64,000 nt of DNA from Litomosoides sigmodontis (GCA_963070105.1 OY718803.1:8103823-8167822), one strand, 5' to 3'. Shown: positions 12,344 to 25,345, numbered from the stretch's first letter. The notes: a model not told the origin generated them from the sequence alone. Translations and numbers: made by a program.

Positions 12344-15300
12344 GTACGCACCTGAAATCACTTATTTTTTTATAGCAGTGAGGTAGCACTGAAAGTCAAG
12401 ATTATCGGTCAGTAACTTGGAGTTAAAACTATACCGCACTTTGACTTTGACTTACTTTTACTTATTTGGTAATATCGTCGAAATCTGTTTCAATGGAGAA
12501 TTAAGTACCTGCCCTGAGGAATTGCAAAACTTACAGTTATAAGCAAAGGAAAAAGCACAATCAGATAATTTTCTAGTTTTGCAGCCTTGAAAAACCTCTT
12601 ACTCTACTCTCTGCTTTAAAGAATAAAAATAATAAATAATATTTTTTTTAAAAAAAAAATTATTTGATCCAAAATCTACCATATGCAAATTTCTTGCCAA
12701 CAATGAACTCAACATCAACACATATTTGAAATTTACGTAACGATAATTTATTACTACCAAAATGTCCTAAAATACGGTCATTTTTCAGCGGCCAAACGCT
12801 ATCCACGTTTGGTGAAAATTGGATCAAACTGCTCAGGAAGAAAATATCCATTCTGAGAAACAGTTACTGATAGCGAAAGTTAATCATATCTTTCAATTAT
12901 TCCGCAGACACAAATACTGTGAAAGTGTCGGATCGTGCATTTCTTGACGGAAGAGAAGAATAATTCAGAAATGGAAGTGATATTTCCAGCTGTTGCAATT
13001 GGTGATAAGTAAGTCACAAATGAACCGTTGGGAAATGGGCGGAAGTTTTAAAGTAAGAGTTACAAGTTCAATTGTTACTTCAGTGAGGTTGAAAATCTCG
13101 TACGCTAAAACTATAACAATTTCACGTTATCAGATATGATGTTATATGAGCTCGGATTCGATACCTTAAAATCATTCACTGTCTTTCATTGTTCCGCTTC
13201 TCCCTGTCTTCAATTGAAGGTGTCATTACGAACGAGCAATTCATATGCCATTAGTTAATTTAATTAGTCTGTTCAAAATTAATTCACTTTCTCATCGCAA
13301 TTTCATTTTTGAATAAACAATTAGACGCATCATTTCTCTCACAACGCAATCATTGCGAATGTTCAAGAACAACCGCACTGCCACTATTTTCAAAAGACAC
13401 AAACGAATTATGCAAATCCCTTGAAAATAATTTTCTCCAATAAGCCTGAAAATAATTATCTTCAATTTCTCAGTTCTCCATTAAACAAAATACCATACAG
13501 AATGATTTTGTTCGCTTTCTTTTCATTGAAATTAAATGGCAAATAGATCGATTCATCTTAAATTACCGACCAGAGATGAAAGAGGTAAATAGTTGATGAA
13601 GCACTGTTCGCTCAATTCAATCATCAAGTTACCATTTCCATTTTATCTCGCACTGAAATGAAATTTCCTGCCTAAAAATTAGAGGAAATTAAGTGATTTA
13701 AAATCCACCGATGAATACAGGGGACAAAATAAGTGCAAGAAATTAAAAAGCGCAAACATTAGCTAATTCTAGGCTTATATTGGAATTAATTTGCAAATTA
13801 GAAAAAAAAACATGCATTACGATAATGCTTGTGCGTAAAACTCAAAAAGTGCTGAAATGATCGATTATGAAAATTGATAAAAAGAGCAAAATTAATTTAT
13901 TCTAAACATAGAAGTGAGCATGAACATTATAATTAATTATTTTTATTTTCAAATCAAACTGATTTGCTTCTGTCAGCGAGCACATTTGACTGTAACACAA
14001 AAAACGAAAGCGCAATCTGACACTCATTTTTGTGGAAATTTTTTTCCCCAAAATGAACGGATAATCTTAGCAAAAGTTCATTTTACGTTCGTTCGCTCTT
14101 ATCATTCGCCTCTCTCTTCTCTTCAAGCAAATTATGAGAGAACAAAACTTGCCTGCTGAAGAATTCATTTGTTTAATTGGTTTGGTTGGAGTTTTCAGAA
14201 ACTACTCGTTTACCTTTCGAAAAGTACAGTATCTCAAAATTGCAATTCCGGATTCCGGATTTGATTAATATGAGAAGGAAGAAAAGATGGCATATCCGCC
14301 GCACAAAGGATGTGTTATAGCACTTTTGAACAAGAAAAAAATTTTAGGACTTTAATTCTACCGTTTAAAATGAGAACGCATTTGCGAACATCTATCTGAC
14401 CATTTAAAAAAAATAAGCAAAAAAAACTTTAAAAAAAATACTTAAGAAACACTAAACATAGGTTTTAATTAAAGACACACATACGCACTCAGCGTTTTAA
14501 TTAAATTATGTACAGTACGTTGCACATTTTAATTGCTCTAATTTGGACGTTTTGCTAATTTCAAGTATATACTTTTTACCTGTAGTATACTTTATATTTA
14601 TTAAAGTAATCGCATACTCACGTAATGCCTCCTTTCACAAATTGGATATCCATAGACTGCTGCAAAAAAGTCGGAAAGTTTTCTTCATCTTTTTTTCTAA
14701 TATTATGAAATGGAAGGTTTGTAAAATAACAAACAGTAATCTTCAAAAATTTGCATACCTTAAGTATTCCAACCTTTTCAGCTTATCTTTTATACAGTTA
14801 ATGATACCATACAATAGATTAATGTAGCAACCACTAGAAAATTCCAATTCCGTTCTCGTCATAAAGCGAACACTAGAAATTCGATGCTGAAATTCTCATC
14901 ATCGCATGAAAAATTAATTACAACGATGTGGCATAGGCATACGTCTGACGACTTCAAATGGATTTAATCGAGCGAAATGCATTCGACCGAAACAAATGCG
15001 CTCACAAATGACACCTCCTTGAAATTATTTTAAGAAATCAGCCCCATTGTCAGTTCCCAAATTAATTTCCATAGATTGTTTTTAAAAAACACACTCATAA
15101 GTTTTTAAAAAAAAAAACTTTTTTGAAAATGATTTGAATTGCTGATTTCGCGAAATGATGCGGAAATGGAATGATCTTGCTACATGCAAGAACGATGATC
15201 ACAATAAATTAAACTTTAGCTAAATGAACTTTCGCATTATTACGCATCTTCAATTTAAAAAAAATTTTTGAATTTAAACAATGACAGGAGACAGTCCAAT

Positions 15301-15590
15301 CATCGACACATCTCGCATCATACGTTTCGTTTTTGCAAACAAGTAGTTCTTTTTCGATTTATTTCCTTCATTACTTCTCACTGCCGCTCAAAATGACATC
15401 GCAGCTAAATCTCATTTTAATTCAAAAAAAAGAAATAAATAATTGTGCTGAATTACAGTTCCTACCGGCTTTTTAATGTCATTTCAATTTTTGCCAGAGG
15501 ATATGCTTCATTTTAATTTTTATTTGAGAATACTCACTGAAATGTAAGCCTTTAATTACCGGCGGCAAGCAGCTCATAGCTAAAGAGATT
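12344..15590. other. Non-coding stretch before the secreted-protein array
   Basis: No gene is supported. A minus-strand frame of 63 codons at 12660-12851 has amino-acid usage that could be coding but no domain and no splice context. The frames at 13914-14159 and 14543-14827 look like chance. Confidence 0.5.
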
Positions 15591-15748
15591 TAAGAAGTAC
15601 AAATCGTACTAAAACAGGTTTATCATAATTTTCCTCGTCTAGAGAAATCGCTAGTTTTTAAGACGAAACGTTTTCTCTGTTTAGCCCTTCACATCAAGTG
15701 TGAGTGGTCATTGCAGTACGTAAATTATTACGCTAAATAATTATTGCT
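15591..15748 (+). promoter_or_regulatory. Shared upstream module, copy before 16.2 kb gene
   Basis: A block of about 160 bases starts with a TACAAATCGTACTAAAACAG element, continues with GGTTTATCAT and TAGTTTTTAAG, and ends in TTCACATCAAGTGTGAGTGG followed by TTACGCTAAATAATT. It lies about 460 bases before the start codon and recurs before other array members. It is either a promoter/enhancer or simply co-duplicated DNA. Confidence 0.55.
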
Positions 15749-16206
15749 ACGCTTCCTTTGTTCATCTGCACTCCATTTCCGATACGTGTTGCATCGTGAC
15801 TACTTGTACGTATTCTACGTCCATTTGTTTAAATAATTTCTTATCCTATCGTTTCTGAATTTTTGCATATGATTTTCTGGATGTCCTGAAAAGTGGCATC
15901 ACAGAATTTATAAATTTCACTTACATTCCGTTGCGATCAGTTTCATATCTAAGAACGTTTCACGCAAGAATGTTTCACACATCTAGAGTGAATTTCACTC
16001 CACTTAGCCTTTATAAGTCATTATTCTCTAGTTAATCTAGTTAATTCACTGCAGCAATTTAACTTTTGCATAATAGACTTTCTTCAGCTAAAATGCAGTA
16101 GAAATTTTTTTTTCAAATGCAGTAAAAAGTGGACATGAATTTTATTTTAATAACTTATATTTTGCATTAATGGCGCTCATATTTTCAGGAATTTTGGATT
16201 GTTAAT

Positions 16207-16768
16207 ATGCAGCCATTCGTCGTCGCTAAATGGTTCATTACTGTGACAGTAATGTAAGTCAAAGTGATATTACCATACCGTAAGCTTAGCCTTAGCTTAC
16301 TTATCTATCAATGGTTTGTTTTCTTGCAGAGCGATATTATCAATTGCTGCGACGGATGCACAGCAAAATGGATTTGGAGCATTTCGGTCGTTCAATCGCA
16401 ACACTGCAGGTGCCAATGTGAGTGTTACGTTTCGCTTGAGGTAGTACGGTATGTGCTACAGTAACTACATTAGGCATATACCCAACTTGCGGTGCATGAG
16501 CCAGCACATCAGACAGTAGCAATCACTTAACCATCAACATTCCCAAGAAGTTAATCTTGAATTTCAGTCGTTGAATAGCAACGCGAATGCATTTGGCACA
16601 AGAGATGGCGGAAGACAGCTAACGAGTCTATTTCAAGCTCTGCTAAATGAGCTGCAACGGAACCAACGAAGCCTACAGAACCTTTTCGCTCAGTTCTTCC
16701 ATTCTCCACAACGCCGCCTCTTTCCAAGGAACGGACCCAGGCCACCCACATTCCAATTTTTTGGGTAA
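16207..16768 (+). CDS. Array gene 1: small secreted Gln/Arg/Phe-rich protein, 111 aa
   Basis: Exons 16207-16253, 16330-16417 and 16568-16768; intron phases are 2 and 0. The start codon follows a TTTTCAG acceptor about 20 bases upstream, so the mRNA may be trans-spliced or have a 5' UTR intron. Residues 1-26 form a signal peptide (MQPFVVAKWFITVTVIAILS, then IAATDA) with likely cleavage before QQ. The family core is SFNRNTAGAN (end of exon 2) followed by SLNSNANAF (start of exon 3). Unlike most copies, the middle is rich in Gln, Arg and Leu and the tail ends PPTFQFFG, with Phe in place of Tyr. A poly-A signal AATAAA is at 17042. I do not recognise the family; exported structural or peptide role is inferred only from composition. 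Confidence 0.82.
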
Positions 16769-17816
16769 TTGCCCTTTGCAAAACCCTCCTGCACCAATGC
16801 CCTAATTAAGCGCTTACTGAGAACATGCCTACTACAGGTCATTAAAGTAAGCGTAAATTATGGAAGCGCGTCAAAAAGACGTGTGATATCATCGAATCAT
16901 TCAAAGTAATGGACTAAGACTTATCGGATGCTTGAAATATCTAACGATTAGGTGGATATTCGTAGTTTGTACTTGCGGGATATGCCTCTTGAAATTGTGT
17001 GTAAGTTTGAATGTGTATAAATGAGCTTATGTTAACAGTAAAATAAAATTTCGAAAATATGTGCCAAATAGGTGCAACTCAACGGTAAGTCGTTATTCGT
17101 CACTTCATGCAGCGAAAATACTGTTATTTAGATTCTGCTCCGAACCGCTTGCCATGCTCATTATATCTTAAAATACATCATTCTCTAATTAAATTAATTT
17201 AATTACTAATTTGATAAGTAAATGAAATAAACGACTATTAAGCATGTAGAATGAGCATACGAATTGTTGTGGAAGATGAGATACAAATGCAAATTTAAAA
17301 AAAAATATAAACCAAACTAGAAAAAAACTGAAAGTTACTTTTACCGCAAATTCACCGTCACATTCATTTAATAAATAGCCTATAGTTTAATTGTTAAAGT
17401 CATTTTTTGATGTTTATAATTCCTATAATTAAATGTAATTTTAGCTCAATCGTCACAAAGAATGACAACTATAAAATTTAGTTTTTACTTACCAATTGAA
17501 TTGAACATTGCACATTGAATTGTGTGTAAAACAACAAAGTCATAGGCAATGAGAGAGCACGTCATTCACTTCCTCTTCGGAGAAAAAAGTGATTTCCTTT
17601 CAAGCTCTGCCATCGTTTGCCATCAACAGTTGAAATGACTCAGCGAAGTGAAAAAAATTACTGCTTCAATTTTCAATTTTTCAAATATCTTTAATCTGAC
17701 TTAAAATGTTGGTACATGACACATCATTTTAATTTCGTGAAAATACTATCTGAAATTTCGACCTTTAATCAATGAAATAAGTGCAAGGGGCGGTTATCAG
17801 GATATGTCAAAAGAAA
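16769..17816. other. Spacer between array genes 1 and 2
   Basis: No coding sequence is seen. It holds the 3' UTR and poly-A signal of gene 1. Confidence 0.6.
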
Positions 17817-17975
17817 TTTAAGTGCAAATCGGACTAAAACAGGTTTATCATAGTCGAAATTTTGCTCCCTTAATGAAATCGTTAGTTTTAAAGCACTGTT
17901 TTCGTCTATTATCTTTCTTCTGTCCTTTACATCAAACGCGAACAGTCATCACAGTAATGCGAATTACGCCGAATA
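17817..17975 (+). promoter_or_regulatory. Shared upstream module, copy before 18.4 kb gene
   Basis: Same block as at 15591, here with GTGCAAATCGGACTAAAACA, GGTTTATCATAG, TTAGTTTTAAAG and TTACATCAAACGCGAACAGT followed by CATCACAGTAATGCG. It lies about 410 bases before the start codon. Confidence 0.55.
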
Positions 17976-18386
17976 TCTCGTGCGCTCCATCGTAGCGAGC
18001 TTTACCTTAAATTAAGTTTTCAAATTTTAAAAATCAAACTTGTAGCTTACTGCGCCAGGTCTTAATCGCTTATTTACTGGTTTTGTAACTTTTCGTTCTC
18101 ATTTCGGTCCTTTTTTTTGCGGAAAGAAATGGTAGTAAGTTGGGTTGGAACCACTCATTTAATGCATTAAATTTAAACGACGAAGAAGTGAAATTTCACT
18201 CTCACGTCGGCTAAGAATGAAACCTACGTAGCTTTTGAGCTACTTTATTCCGAATTTCATGACTTTGTGGACTTTACTAGCTTATAGGGAATGCTTCCTG
18301 TTGCAGTTTCGAGGACTTCAAACTTATCATAATGTCATCAATTCTTCATTGCCATCCGTATTTGCAGGAATTTCGGATTGATTACT

Positions 18387-19000
18387 ATGCTTGCATCAGC
18401 TATCACTAAATATGCGGTTACAGTAACTATGTAAGTTACATCGATGCTATCATAACACTCATCTAATTTACTTATCCTTAAGTAATTTACTTTCTTTCAG
18501 TGCAATTCTATCAGTCATTGAAACGCACGCGCAACAAAATGTGCCACAAAATGGAATTTTTGCATCATTTAATGCGAACACAGCAGGTCAAAATGTAAGT
18601 TTCATGGTTCCATTGAAGTGGTACAGCATCAGATGGTACAGTATGAGCTACAATACAGTATGAGCTACAATACGCCTGTGTTACAGTATGTGCTGATGTC
18701 GCAGTTGTGCTTTAGTATGTAGTTCATTAAGCGTTATTTTTTTTATTTGCTTATACAAAAATTTGAATTTCGTTTCAGTCGTTGAATAACAATGGGAATA
18801 TACTACCAAGATTTGGTGGTGCTGGCAGAGGCGGAGGACAAACGAATAATTTTCAGGCTCTACTAGGGCTACTTGCAAGAAATCAATTTCAGCGTTCAAC
18901 GTTCAACCCTTTCTTTAATTCGTTCAATCCGTTTTTCACTCCTGTGCCAGGCTTCTTTCCACAAAGGAGATTTTTCTTTCCATTCCAATTTTTTGGCTAA
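18387..19000 (+). CDS. Array gene 2: small secreted Gly/Phe-rich protein, 119 aa
   Basis: Exons 18387-18430, 18501-18594 and 18779-19000; intron phases 2 and 0. A TTTGCAG acceptor lies 20 bases before the ATG. The signal peptide is about 26 residues (MLASAITKYAVTVTIAILSV, then IETHA) with cleavage before QQ. The core reads ASFNANTAGQN then SLNNNGNILPRF, followed by a Gly-rich stretch (GGAGRGGGQ), an FQALLGLL helix-like element shared with genes 1, 5 and 9, and a Phe/Pro tail FFFPFQFFG. The Phe-rich tail pairs this copy with gene 1. AATAAA is at 19218. Its intron 2 plus the first part of exon 3 was copied to 21.2 kb. Confidence 0.85.
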
Positions 19001-20645
19001 TTGTTTTACGCAATTGCAAAATCTCCGTATTCTGTGCTTGCTAGAGATTTACTAAGATCGTGCAATGCTTTGCTTGGAAAGTAGACGAACTGTTAAGTAA
19101 AAAGTAATGTGAATAGGTCGGAAAAGTACGTTGAAAAGCTGTGATATCGTCGTACTGTTCTCACAAGGACTATGAATGACCAATTTGTGATACATTTCAA
19201 CAGTTACAGATGCAATCAATAAATTGTAGGTTTAAAAATGATTCGGAATGTTAATAATTGCCTAATTTCTATGTTAATTGTTACTTGAATGTAAAATTCG
19301 TAATATTCGAGTAATTTACTTAATTCACATTTCAAAACTATACTGTATGAAATGATTTTCGAGCTAAATGTATGTGACAGCGTAACAAAATGAAATTTCA
19401 AAGCTGTGCATCGGTAACGTGTGAAACAGTGACCTATTATAGTGCCTTACTTCATGCAAATGACGGACACTTGGAAAAGCACGGCGTTCGAACGAGCTGG
19501 AAAAAGCTATCCCAAAGGAAGTGGTAAAATTAAAAAAAAAAATGTGAGAATCGTTCTATCCAAGCTGTATCAGTGAAATACTCTTGATAATGTTTGCTTG
19601 ATACAGGTAGAATTTTATGCTTGAGGGCTTGACCTAAGTTCATCCATCGACAGCCCAATGGTGTTATGAGAGAATGCTTATTTGTGCTCTTTGTAAATTC
19701 ACGACAATTTCACTTCTAAGTTCACATAGAGACGGTGCGTGTCGATGATCACCGTGGTAATTAATAAAAAAAAGTAGTGATTAAGAGTGAGTTGCAGGAT
19801 ACAGTTAATAAATGAATGAATGAATGAAGCGTATTCCAACGTTGAAAATAATGTAAAGAAGATCCTGCTGTGTCCTACTTGTCCTGCTGGATTGTATGTG
19901 AGAGGGAGAGTAGCTTAATTAATGGTTCAGACTAATTTAAAGATGGATTTTTTTTTATTTACTAAAATATACGGAAGTCAAAAGTAACATCCTGGAAGAG
20001 AAGGATAGGCGAACGGAAAGTCATATGCGATATGTGAGCAGTAAATAGAGAAGCTTACAAAAATGATTGATTGTAGGACAAAGACTCTGCCGTTTGCGAT
20101 GGGTCCCTTTGTTGATTAAACGTGGGATTCCACGCTGAACTGATTTTGAACGGATTTTCCGGTAATTGGTGCCATCGTTGAAAGCCCGTATTATCATCGT
20201 AACCACAAATGTAGCCATTATCAATCGCAATCATAAATATCAATCGTTATCACATAAGCAACTTTCTGGAGGAGATGTGTTATCCATTCCAGGTTACTAA
20301 TAGAGAAAATCAGCCACACAAGTTTGAATTATAATTCGAAATATGATAATTCGTGCTCGAAATTGTTGCCGAGAGCACATTTCGATTAGTGATATATCTT
20401 ACGTCGATTACTTCGTTTTCGAAAAGAGTGATTTCTTTTTGGTTTCAGTCACCGCTTGCTATAATTGCTGAAATGATTCAGGTAAGCAAGCATTGTGCTT
20501 CATTTCCAGTACCTCACTCATACTAGCTAGATCTCGTGGCGTAAGATACATATTATTTCAATTTTTGTTTGAAATTACTTACTGAATTGCTGACCTTCAA
20601 TCACTGAAATGAGTGAAAAGAGCGGTGGATCAGGATACGTCAAAG
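19001..20645. other. Spacer between array gene 2 and remnant A
   Basis: No supported gene. A minus-strand frame at 20055-20243 encodes 62 residues of protein-like composition (for example GYDDNTGFQRWHQLPENPF) ending in a stop, and could be a terminal exon of an unknown gene; I could not find a matching upstream exon. Confidence 0.4.
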
Positions 20646-20813
20646 GAAATTTACGTGCAAATAGAGCAGAAACAGGTTTATTATAGTTGAAAATTTGCCT
20701 CCTTAATGAAATTAGCAGTTTTAAAGCAACCTTTTCGCCCATAATCTTTATTCCTTTCTTCACATCAACCGTGAACAGTCATCACAATGACGCAAATTAC
20801 GCTAAATAATTGC
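20646..20813 (+). promoter_or_regulatory. Shared upstream module, copy before remnant A
   Basis: Contains GCAGAAACAGGTTTATTATA, TTAGCAGTTTTAAAG, TTCACATCAACCGTGAACAG and TTACGCTAAATAATTGC. It resembles the 17817 copy closely although the gene downstream is now broken. Confidence 0.55.
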
Positions 20814-21216
20814 TTCAGTTTTGTTCGCCATATGTATTCCACTGCAATTTGTTTGAATAATTTTACCAAACACAGCTTATGTTAAGCAATTGTACTTCGC
20901 GCATGGCATTTGAACCTTACATTTATTCCTAAAGTATACGTGAAAATACCACGTTGTAAGTACTCACTGAAAATTTGCTGTTACAAGACGCAGGGAAATC
21001 AAATTTCTAAATTTCCGAATTTCTTTTAATTATTTTATCCTGTTTTCACGTCATTCATGCTATTCGCGCATTGTTCCTTGAAGCATGCGTAAAAGCGCCA
21101 GTAGTTTGTTGTACAGAAGTCGATTTTCCAGCGTTTACACATAGTAAGCTGTTCTGTTACTTTGTTAGGCATAAACTTCCGTATGATATCACATTCCACG
21201 TAATTCCACGTAACGT

Positions 21217-21627
21217 AATGTAAGTTTCATAGTTCCATTGAAGTGGTACAGCATCAGATGGTACAGTATGAGCTACAATACGCCTGTGTTACAGTATGTG
21301 TTGATGTCGCAGTTGTGCTTCAGTACGTAGTTCATTAAGCGTTATTTTTTTTTATTTGTTTATACAAAAATTTGAATTTCATTCCAGTTGTTGAATAATA
21401 ATGGGAATATAATACCAAGATTTGGTGGTGCTGGAGGAGGCGGAGGACAAACGAATACCTTTTATCACATTATGTGGTGAAGCAAATTAAAGTGATAAAC
21501 TTTGCTTTCATCAAATTAGTTCTGCCAATATTTTTTCTTCTCTCTATGACAGTTATTATCAATTGCCAGGACAGATGCGCAATTATCAATTTATGGATTG
21601 TTTAACAGCAACTTTGTGGATTTCAAA
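21217..21627 (+). pseudogene. Remnant A: truncated array copies
   Basis: Two pieces. 21217-21457 is a near copy of gene 2 from its exon 2 donor through intron 2 into exon 3 (exon-3-like part from 21388). It keeps NNNGNI-PRFGGAG but has TTG for the first TCG codon; similarity stops at about 21457 and a stop codon follows. No exon 1 or 2 precedes it. 21553-21627 is a separate exon-2-like piece (LLSIARTDAQ, then LSIYGLFNSN) between a GACAG acceptor and an AAA|GTAAGT donor. It would be spliced in phase 0, which does not fit the family's phase-2 exon 1. Neither piece can make the family protein. Confidence 0.8.
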
Positions 21628-23679
21628 GTAAGTTTCATCAAGTTTTATATTTCGTACAAAGTTATGATGCTGCGCTGATGCAATTCTCCCTACAGTAGCC
21701 GTGTGAGAGTTAGATTTAAGCGTTAACATTTTCAGTAAAAGCTTACTGTAAAATCGAGTCATTAAGCGCCTATAATTGGAAATTGTGATGAATGGAATCA
21801 AAATTAGCAACTTCATAAAATGTTTGAACTCGTGACTTGCATATTGCCTAAAACTCTGATTGTCATCGGACGTTCTCATCGAGGAGAAAAGTGCAGGTGA
21901 CGCGGAGAGGAAAAACAAGTTTACAGTAGTTGTTGACTTCCTCGCATTTTTTTCCTTCTAGAGATCATTCATTCTTAAAGAACTATTTTCCTTCATTACC
22001 TTATTTCTTCCTTCACATCAAGTATGGCATCGCCGGCGGAACGCAAAGTGCTACGTGGAACAGGTGCTATCTCTCTTCTCTGCACATTTCATCACTGATG
22101 TCATTTTCGGTGGCTACTTCAATGTCCCTTCGTCCAACCGGTAACGTCTCTCGTCGAAGACCAATAAGCTATTTTCAATTCTTCCTTAATCCACTGTGTA
22201 AATACGAGTTGCATCTGTTCAACTGTCGTAACGATGACTTCGAGACAATTCCATTTTGTACTTCAAAAATGATCAATGTTTTGTTCTCTCACTGTGCGTT
22301 TAATTTTTCATGCTTACACATTTACCAAGTTCATTTGATCGGTAGAAAATTCTGAAGGTAAAATTTCAAACAGTTTAATGGGATCAATGTGACAGTGTTT
22401 AGCGCAAAACCTTTTCGTACGCTATGATCTAACTTCATCGAGCGAGATTAATCGATCTCATATGCATTTTGATAGGTTTCCATATGCCCGTTAATTTAGC
22501 CGTTTATTAATTAGTAGTGCCTCATCTGAGTAGGGATGAAAAACCATAAATACCCGTGCACTACTGCAACTTTTACTAGAAAATACTTGTTCTGTAATGT
22601 TCCCATATCGTCTGTTACGAAACTATTACACTTACGTGTTACGTCGTCCGTACTGTTGCAGCAGTCAATTGTTCTCGTTGATATAATTTACTCAGCGTCA
22701 TCAGAGTGATGTTGCAGATTTTAGAACTTCAACCTGTCACATTACCAGTTCAATTGTTTGAGAGTGGAGAAAGTGGAAATCGAAGTTTTGGATGCAAGCT
22801 AAAAGAAAGCATCTGCGAAACTGAACTAACCTCAAATCTGCTACAGGTAGTCTTTTTGCTTTGAAGAAAAAGAGGAAAAAATCCCCCACACATGGCTTAG
22901 CAAATAAATTTGCAGTTTATATTGATGCCAAAATGGGTGAAATTTTTTTTGATAAAATTTACAAAACTATTTGTTGGCATAGATCAGTAGCTGATTGATA
23001 AATAGATCCTCATCGATATCGAATTGTGGTAGGTTTGATCGCCTCATCCCTAAAAGAAAAGTTCATCCTCAAAAGCTTCCTTCTATTATGTTGTTGAAAT
23101 TGCACGTACGTACATTTTCCATACCAACGCCTAACGTCGATCAATACATAATGTAAATCAGTAATAAAGCACCACTGATATTTTCCATTCTTATCATTTC
23201 TTTCAAAACAGCGCAATCTTTTTTTCTTCGTTTTATACGAAATGAAATTGTACCAACTTTGTCATTTCCATTTCGAATGAATCGATAATTGACTTATTCT
23301 TCTTCTATTGCTAGCAATTCATGTTTTCTGTTGCTTCGGGATTTCCCGTCTTCCTTCTTCTTCTATTTTTCGTTTTGAATAGGAGGATAGCTTTGTTTTG
23401 ATATTGTTTGGAAAATATAAAGAAATGTGTCGTACACAGGAAACATTACGTTGTTGCTAAGTATACGTGAAAATGCTAACTGCTAACGGAAAAAAAAATG
23501 CAGAGAGACATGGAATTAGCATTCAGAGGCTAACTTTGCTAAAAAATTTTCCTCATAAATTTCTTTTAGTAAAAATGAAATGAACAAATTTCAAACAGTT
23601 TCACAGACTTGAATGCTACTGTAGGAATGCGCCAACACTAACAGTCATCATATTTGCAGGAATTTTTTTATGGATAATT
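21628..23679. other. Spacer between remnant A and array gene 4
   Basis: No gene is supported. At 21896-22035 there is a weak match to the shared upstream module (AAAACAAGTTTACAG, then TTCACATCAAGTATGGCATC). A minus-strand frame at 23010-23216 has no recognisable domain. Confidence 0.45.
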
Positions 23680-24269
23680 ATGCCACTGTTCATTACCACT
23701 AAATATTTGATTGCTCCAATAATAATGTAAGTTAGAGTGGCCAAATTTTTTTCTTATCATATCATAGTGTAGCACATCACATATCAGCTACTTCCCTTCG
23801 TTCCTTTTCAGAATGATATCATCGGTTTCGGAAGCAAATGCACAGCTGTTCAATTTAAACATTTTGTCGTTCAATAATAACAGGGCAGGTAACAATGTAA
23901 GTTCCATACTTCTTATAAGGTTACGCTTAACGTGTTGCAGTGCAACTACGTGATATACGTGGTCCTTAGCTATGAGCAATTCCAATGGCTTGCTTCAAAT
24001 TTCAGTCGTTGAACAACAATGGTAATGCAGCGATGGGAGGAGGAGGAGGAGCAGGCGGTGGTAGTGGTGGAGCTGGTCAAACAGTCACGGCGAATCCTTT
24101 CGGCTCATGGCGTTCTGCACTTAGTACTGGTCTAGGATTGCTCACAGGCAGCCTAATTGGCAGAAGCTATCCTTTTTCGTACTACGGTGGAGGGCACAGT
24201 TGGTATTCACCGTTCTACCACCACTACGGTGGCTCACCTTACTATTATTATTATTATTATAGCGGTTAA
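23680..24269 (+). CDS. Array gene 4: small secreted Gly/Tyr-rich protein, 131 aa
   Basis: Exons 23680-23726, 23812-23896 and 24006-24269; intron phases 2 and 0. Signal peptide MPLFITTKYLIAPIIIMISS then VSEANA, cleaved before QLF. The core is LSFNNNRAGNN followed by SLNNNGNAA. The middle is a Gly-rich run (GGGGGAGGGSGGAGQ), then NPFGSWRSALSTGLGLL and a GRSYPF element. The tail is YYYYYYYSG. AATAAA is at 24398. The NILSFN..RAGNN core and the PFGSWxSALSxGL motif are shared only with the 40.8 kb gene, so the two are sister copies now at opposite ends of the Tyr-tailed part of the array. Function unknown. Confidence 0.87.
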
Positions 24270-24889
24270 ATATCAATGTGCAAATTAAAAAATTGTTGCA
24301 AAAAAGTAGTAGTATTGTTTGGCATTGCATTCTACAGTTATAGGAAAAATTGTGCAGTAAAATTTTAAAAATATGTCGAAAAACACAAGTTACTGTCAAT
24401 AAAGCTTGTTGAAAGCATCGATCACCGTAGTTGAAGCTGGAAGGCAAGTGCATTTTAAGTGGAAAGAAAATTCTCAAATCGAAAGAAAAAAAAAATGAAC
24501 GGCAAAAAATTGCTCGCTTCTACTTCATGTTGTTTTCCGTGGCGCAACGCAATTGATTGTTTCGAAGTAAAAAAAACAAAGCCGCCTCAACGTTACAAAA
24601 TTGGAATCAGAGTGAACTGATGCTAGCCGATCACGTATTTTAAATCGCTCCACTCATTGCGGACGTTAAATGCAATTAATTTCAAAATGAATTACAATTT
24701 AGCTGAAAACAATTCGTGTAACAACAGCAACAACAACTCATTAGCTTCCTTACTCTCATAAGTTGCTGAAAAAAAAATCGCTGGAAAAAAATCGTTGAAA
24801 ACATTTCGGTTATCGACATGTATCGAGAGACCTGAAGTCTAGCGGGAAATACATCTACTATCAATATAGTATACAATCTAAGTATTCAT

Positions 24890-25036
24890 TTAAATCTATC
24901 ACATATCGTATCCTTTTCATCCCCAAATGCTAGTTGATTTAAATCCATCACATATCGTATCCTTTTCATCCCCAAATGCTAGCTGATTTAAATAGATCAC
25001 ATATCGTATCCTTTTCATCCCCAAATGCTAGTTGAT
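24890..25036 (+). repeat. Three tandem copies of a ~50-bp unit
   Basis: The unit, recognisable by CACATATCGTATCCTTTTCA followed by TCCCCAAATGCTAG, occurs three times almost unchanged. It is the left end of a longer dispersed repeat. Confidence 0.93.
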
Positions 25037-25345
25037 CCGTCATATAATATTCATTGTATTAACACGCAAAACTGTTTCACACATTTTTTACCAATCCGTG
25101 CACGCACCAATCACTCAGTGTCACCAAGCCGCCTCTCTAGCAACAGTGGTACAAGGGGGATGGATGCTTCTCCTTTGATGGAAGCCGAAGATCGGATACG
25201 GTCGTTTTAAGACAGATATGGGTACGGTAGGCTTTTCTCATTGTTATTATATTCACTGTTGCAACGGATAAAGCAAGTACTCATACTAAGCTTCCACTAC
25301 ACTCTCAACCATCAACAACCAAGCAAACTTCTCCGAAGAAACTTT
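24890..25345 (+). repeat. Dispersed repeat, copy 1
   Basis: Similar by eye to 49196-49520: both contain a CATCAC-TATCGTATCC start, a GATGCTAG / AATGCTAG motif, CTGTTTC-CAC, TTTTACCAATC / CTTACCAACC, and a CACTCTCAACCATCAACAAC / CACTCACAAGCATCAACCAA end. No coding capacity was seen. Class unknown; a non-autonomous element or a decayed transposon end is possible. Confidence 0.7.

Noticed and set aside
12660..12851. Minus-strand 63-codon frame upstream of the TTL gene
   Set aside because: Protein-like, but there is no acceptor/donor arrangement linking it to the TTL gene and no domain.
21586..22355. Open frames of 110 and 141 codons in the spacer after remnant A
   Set aside because: No domain; they overlap decayed array sequence and a weak upstream-module copy.
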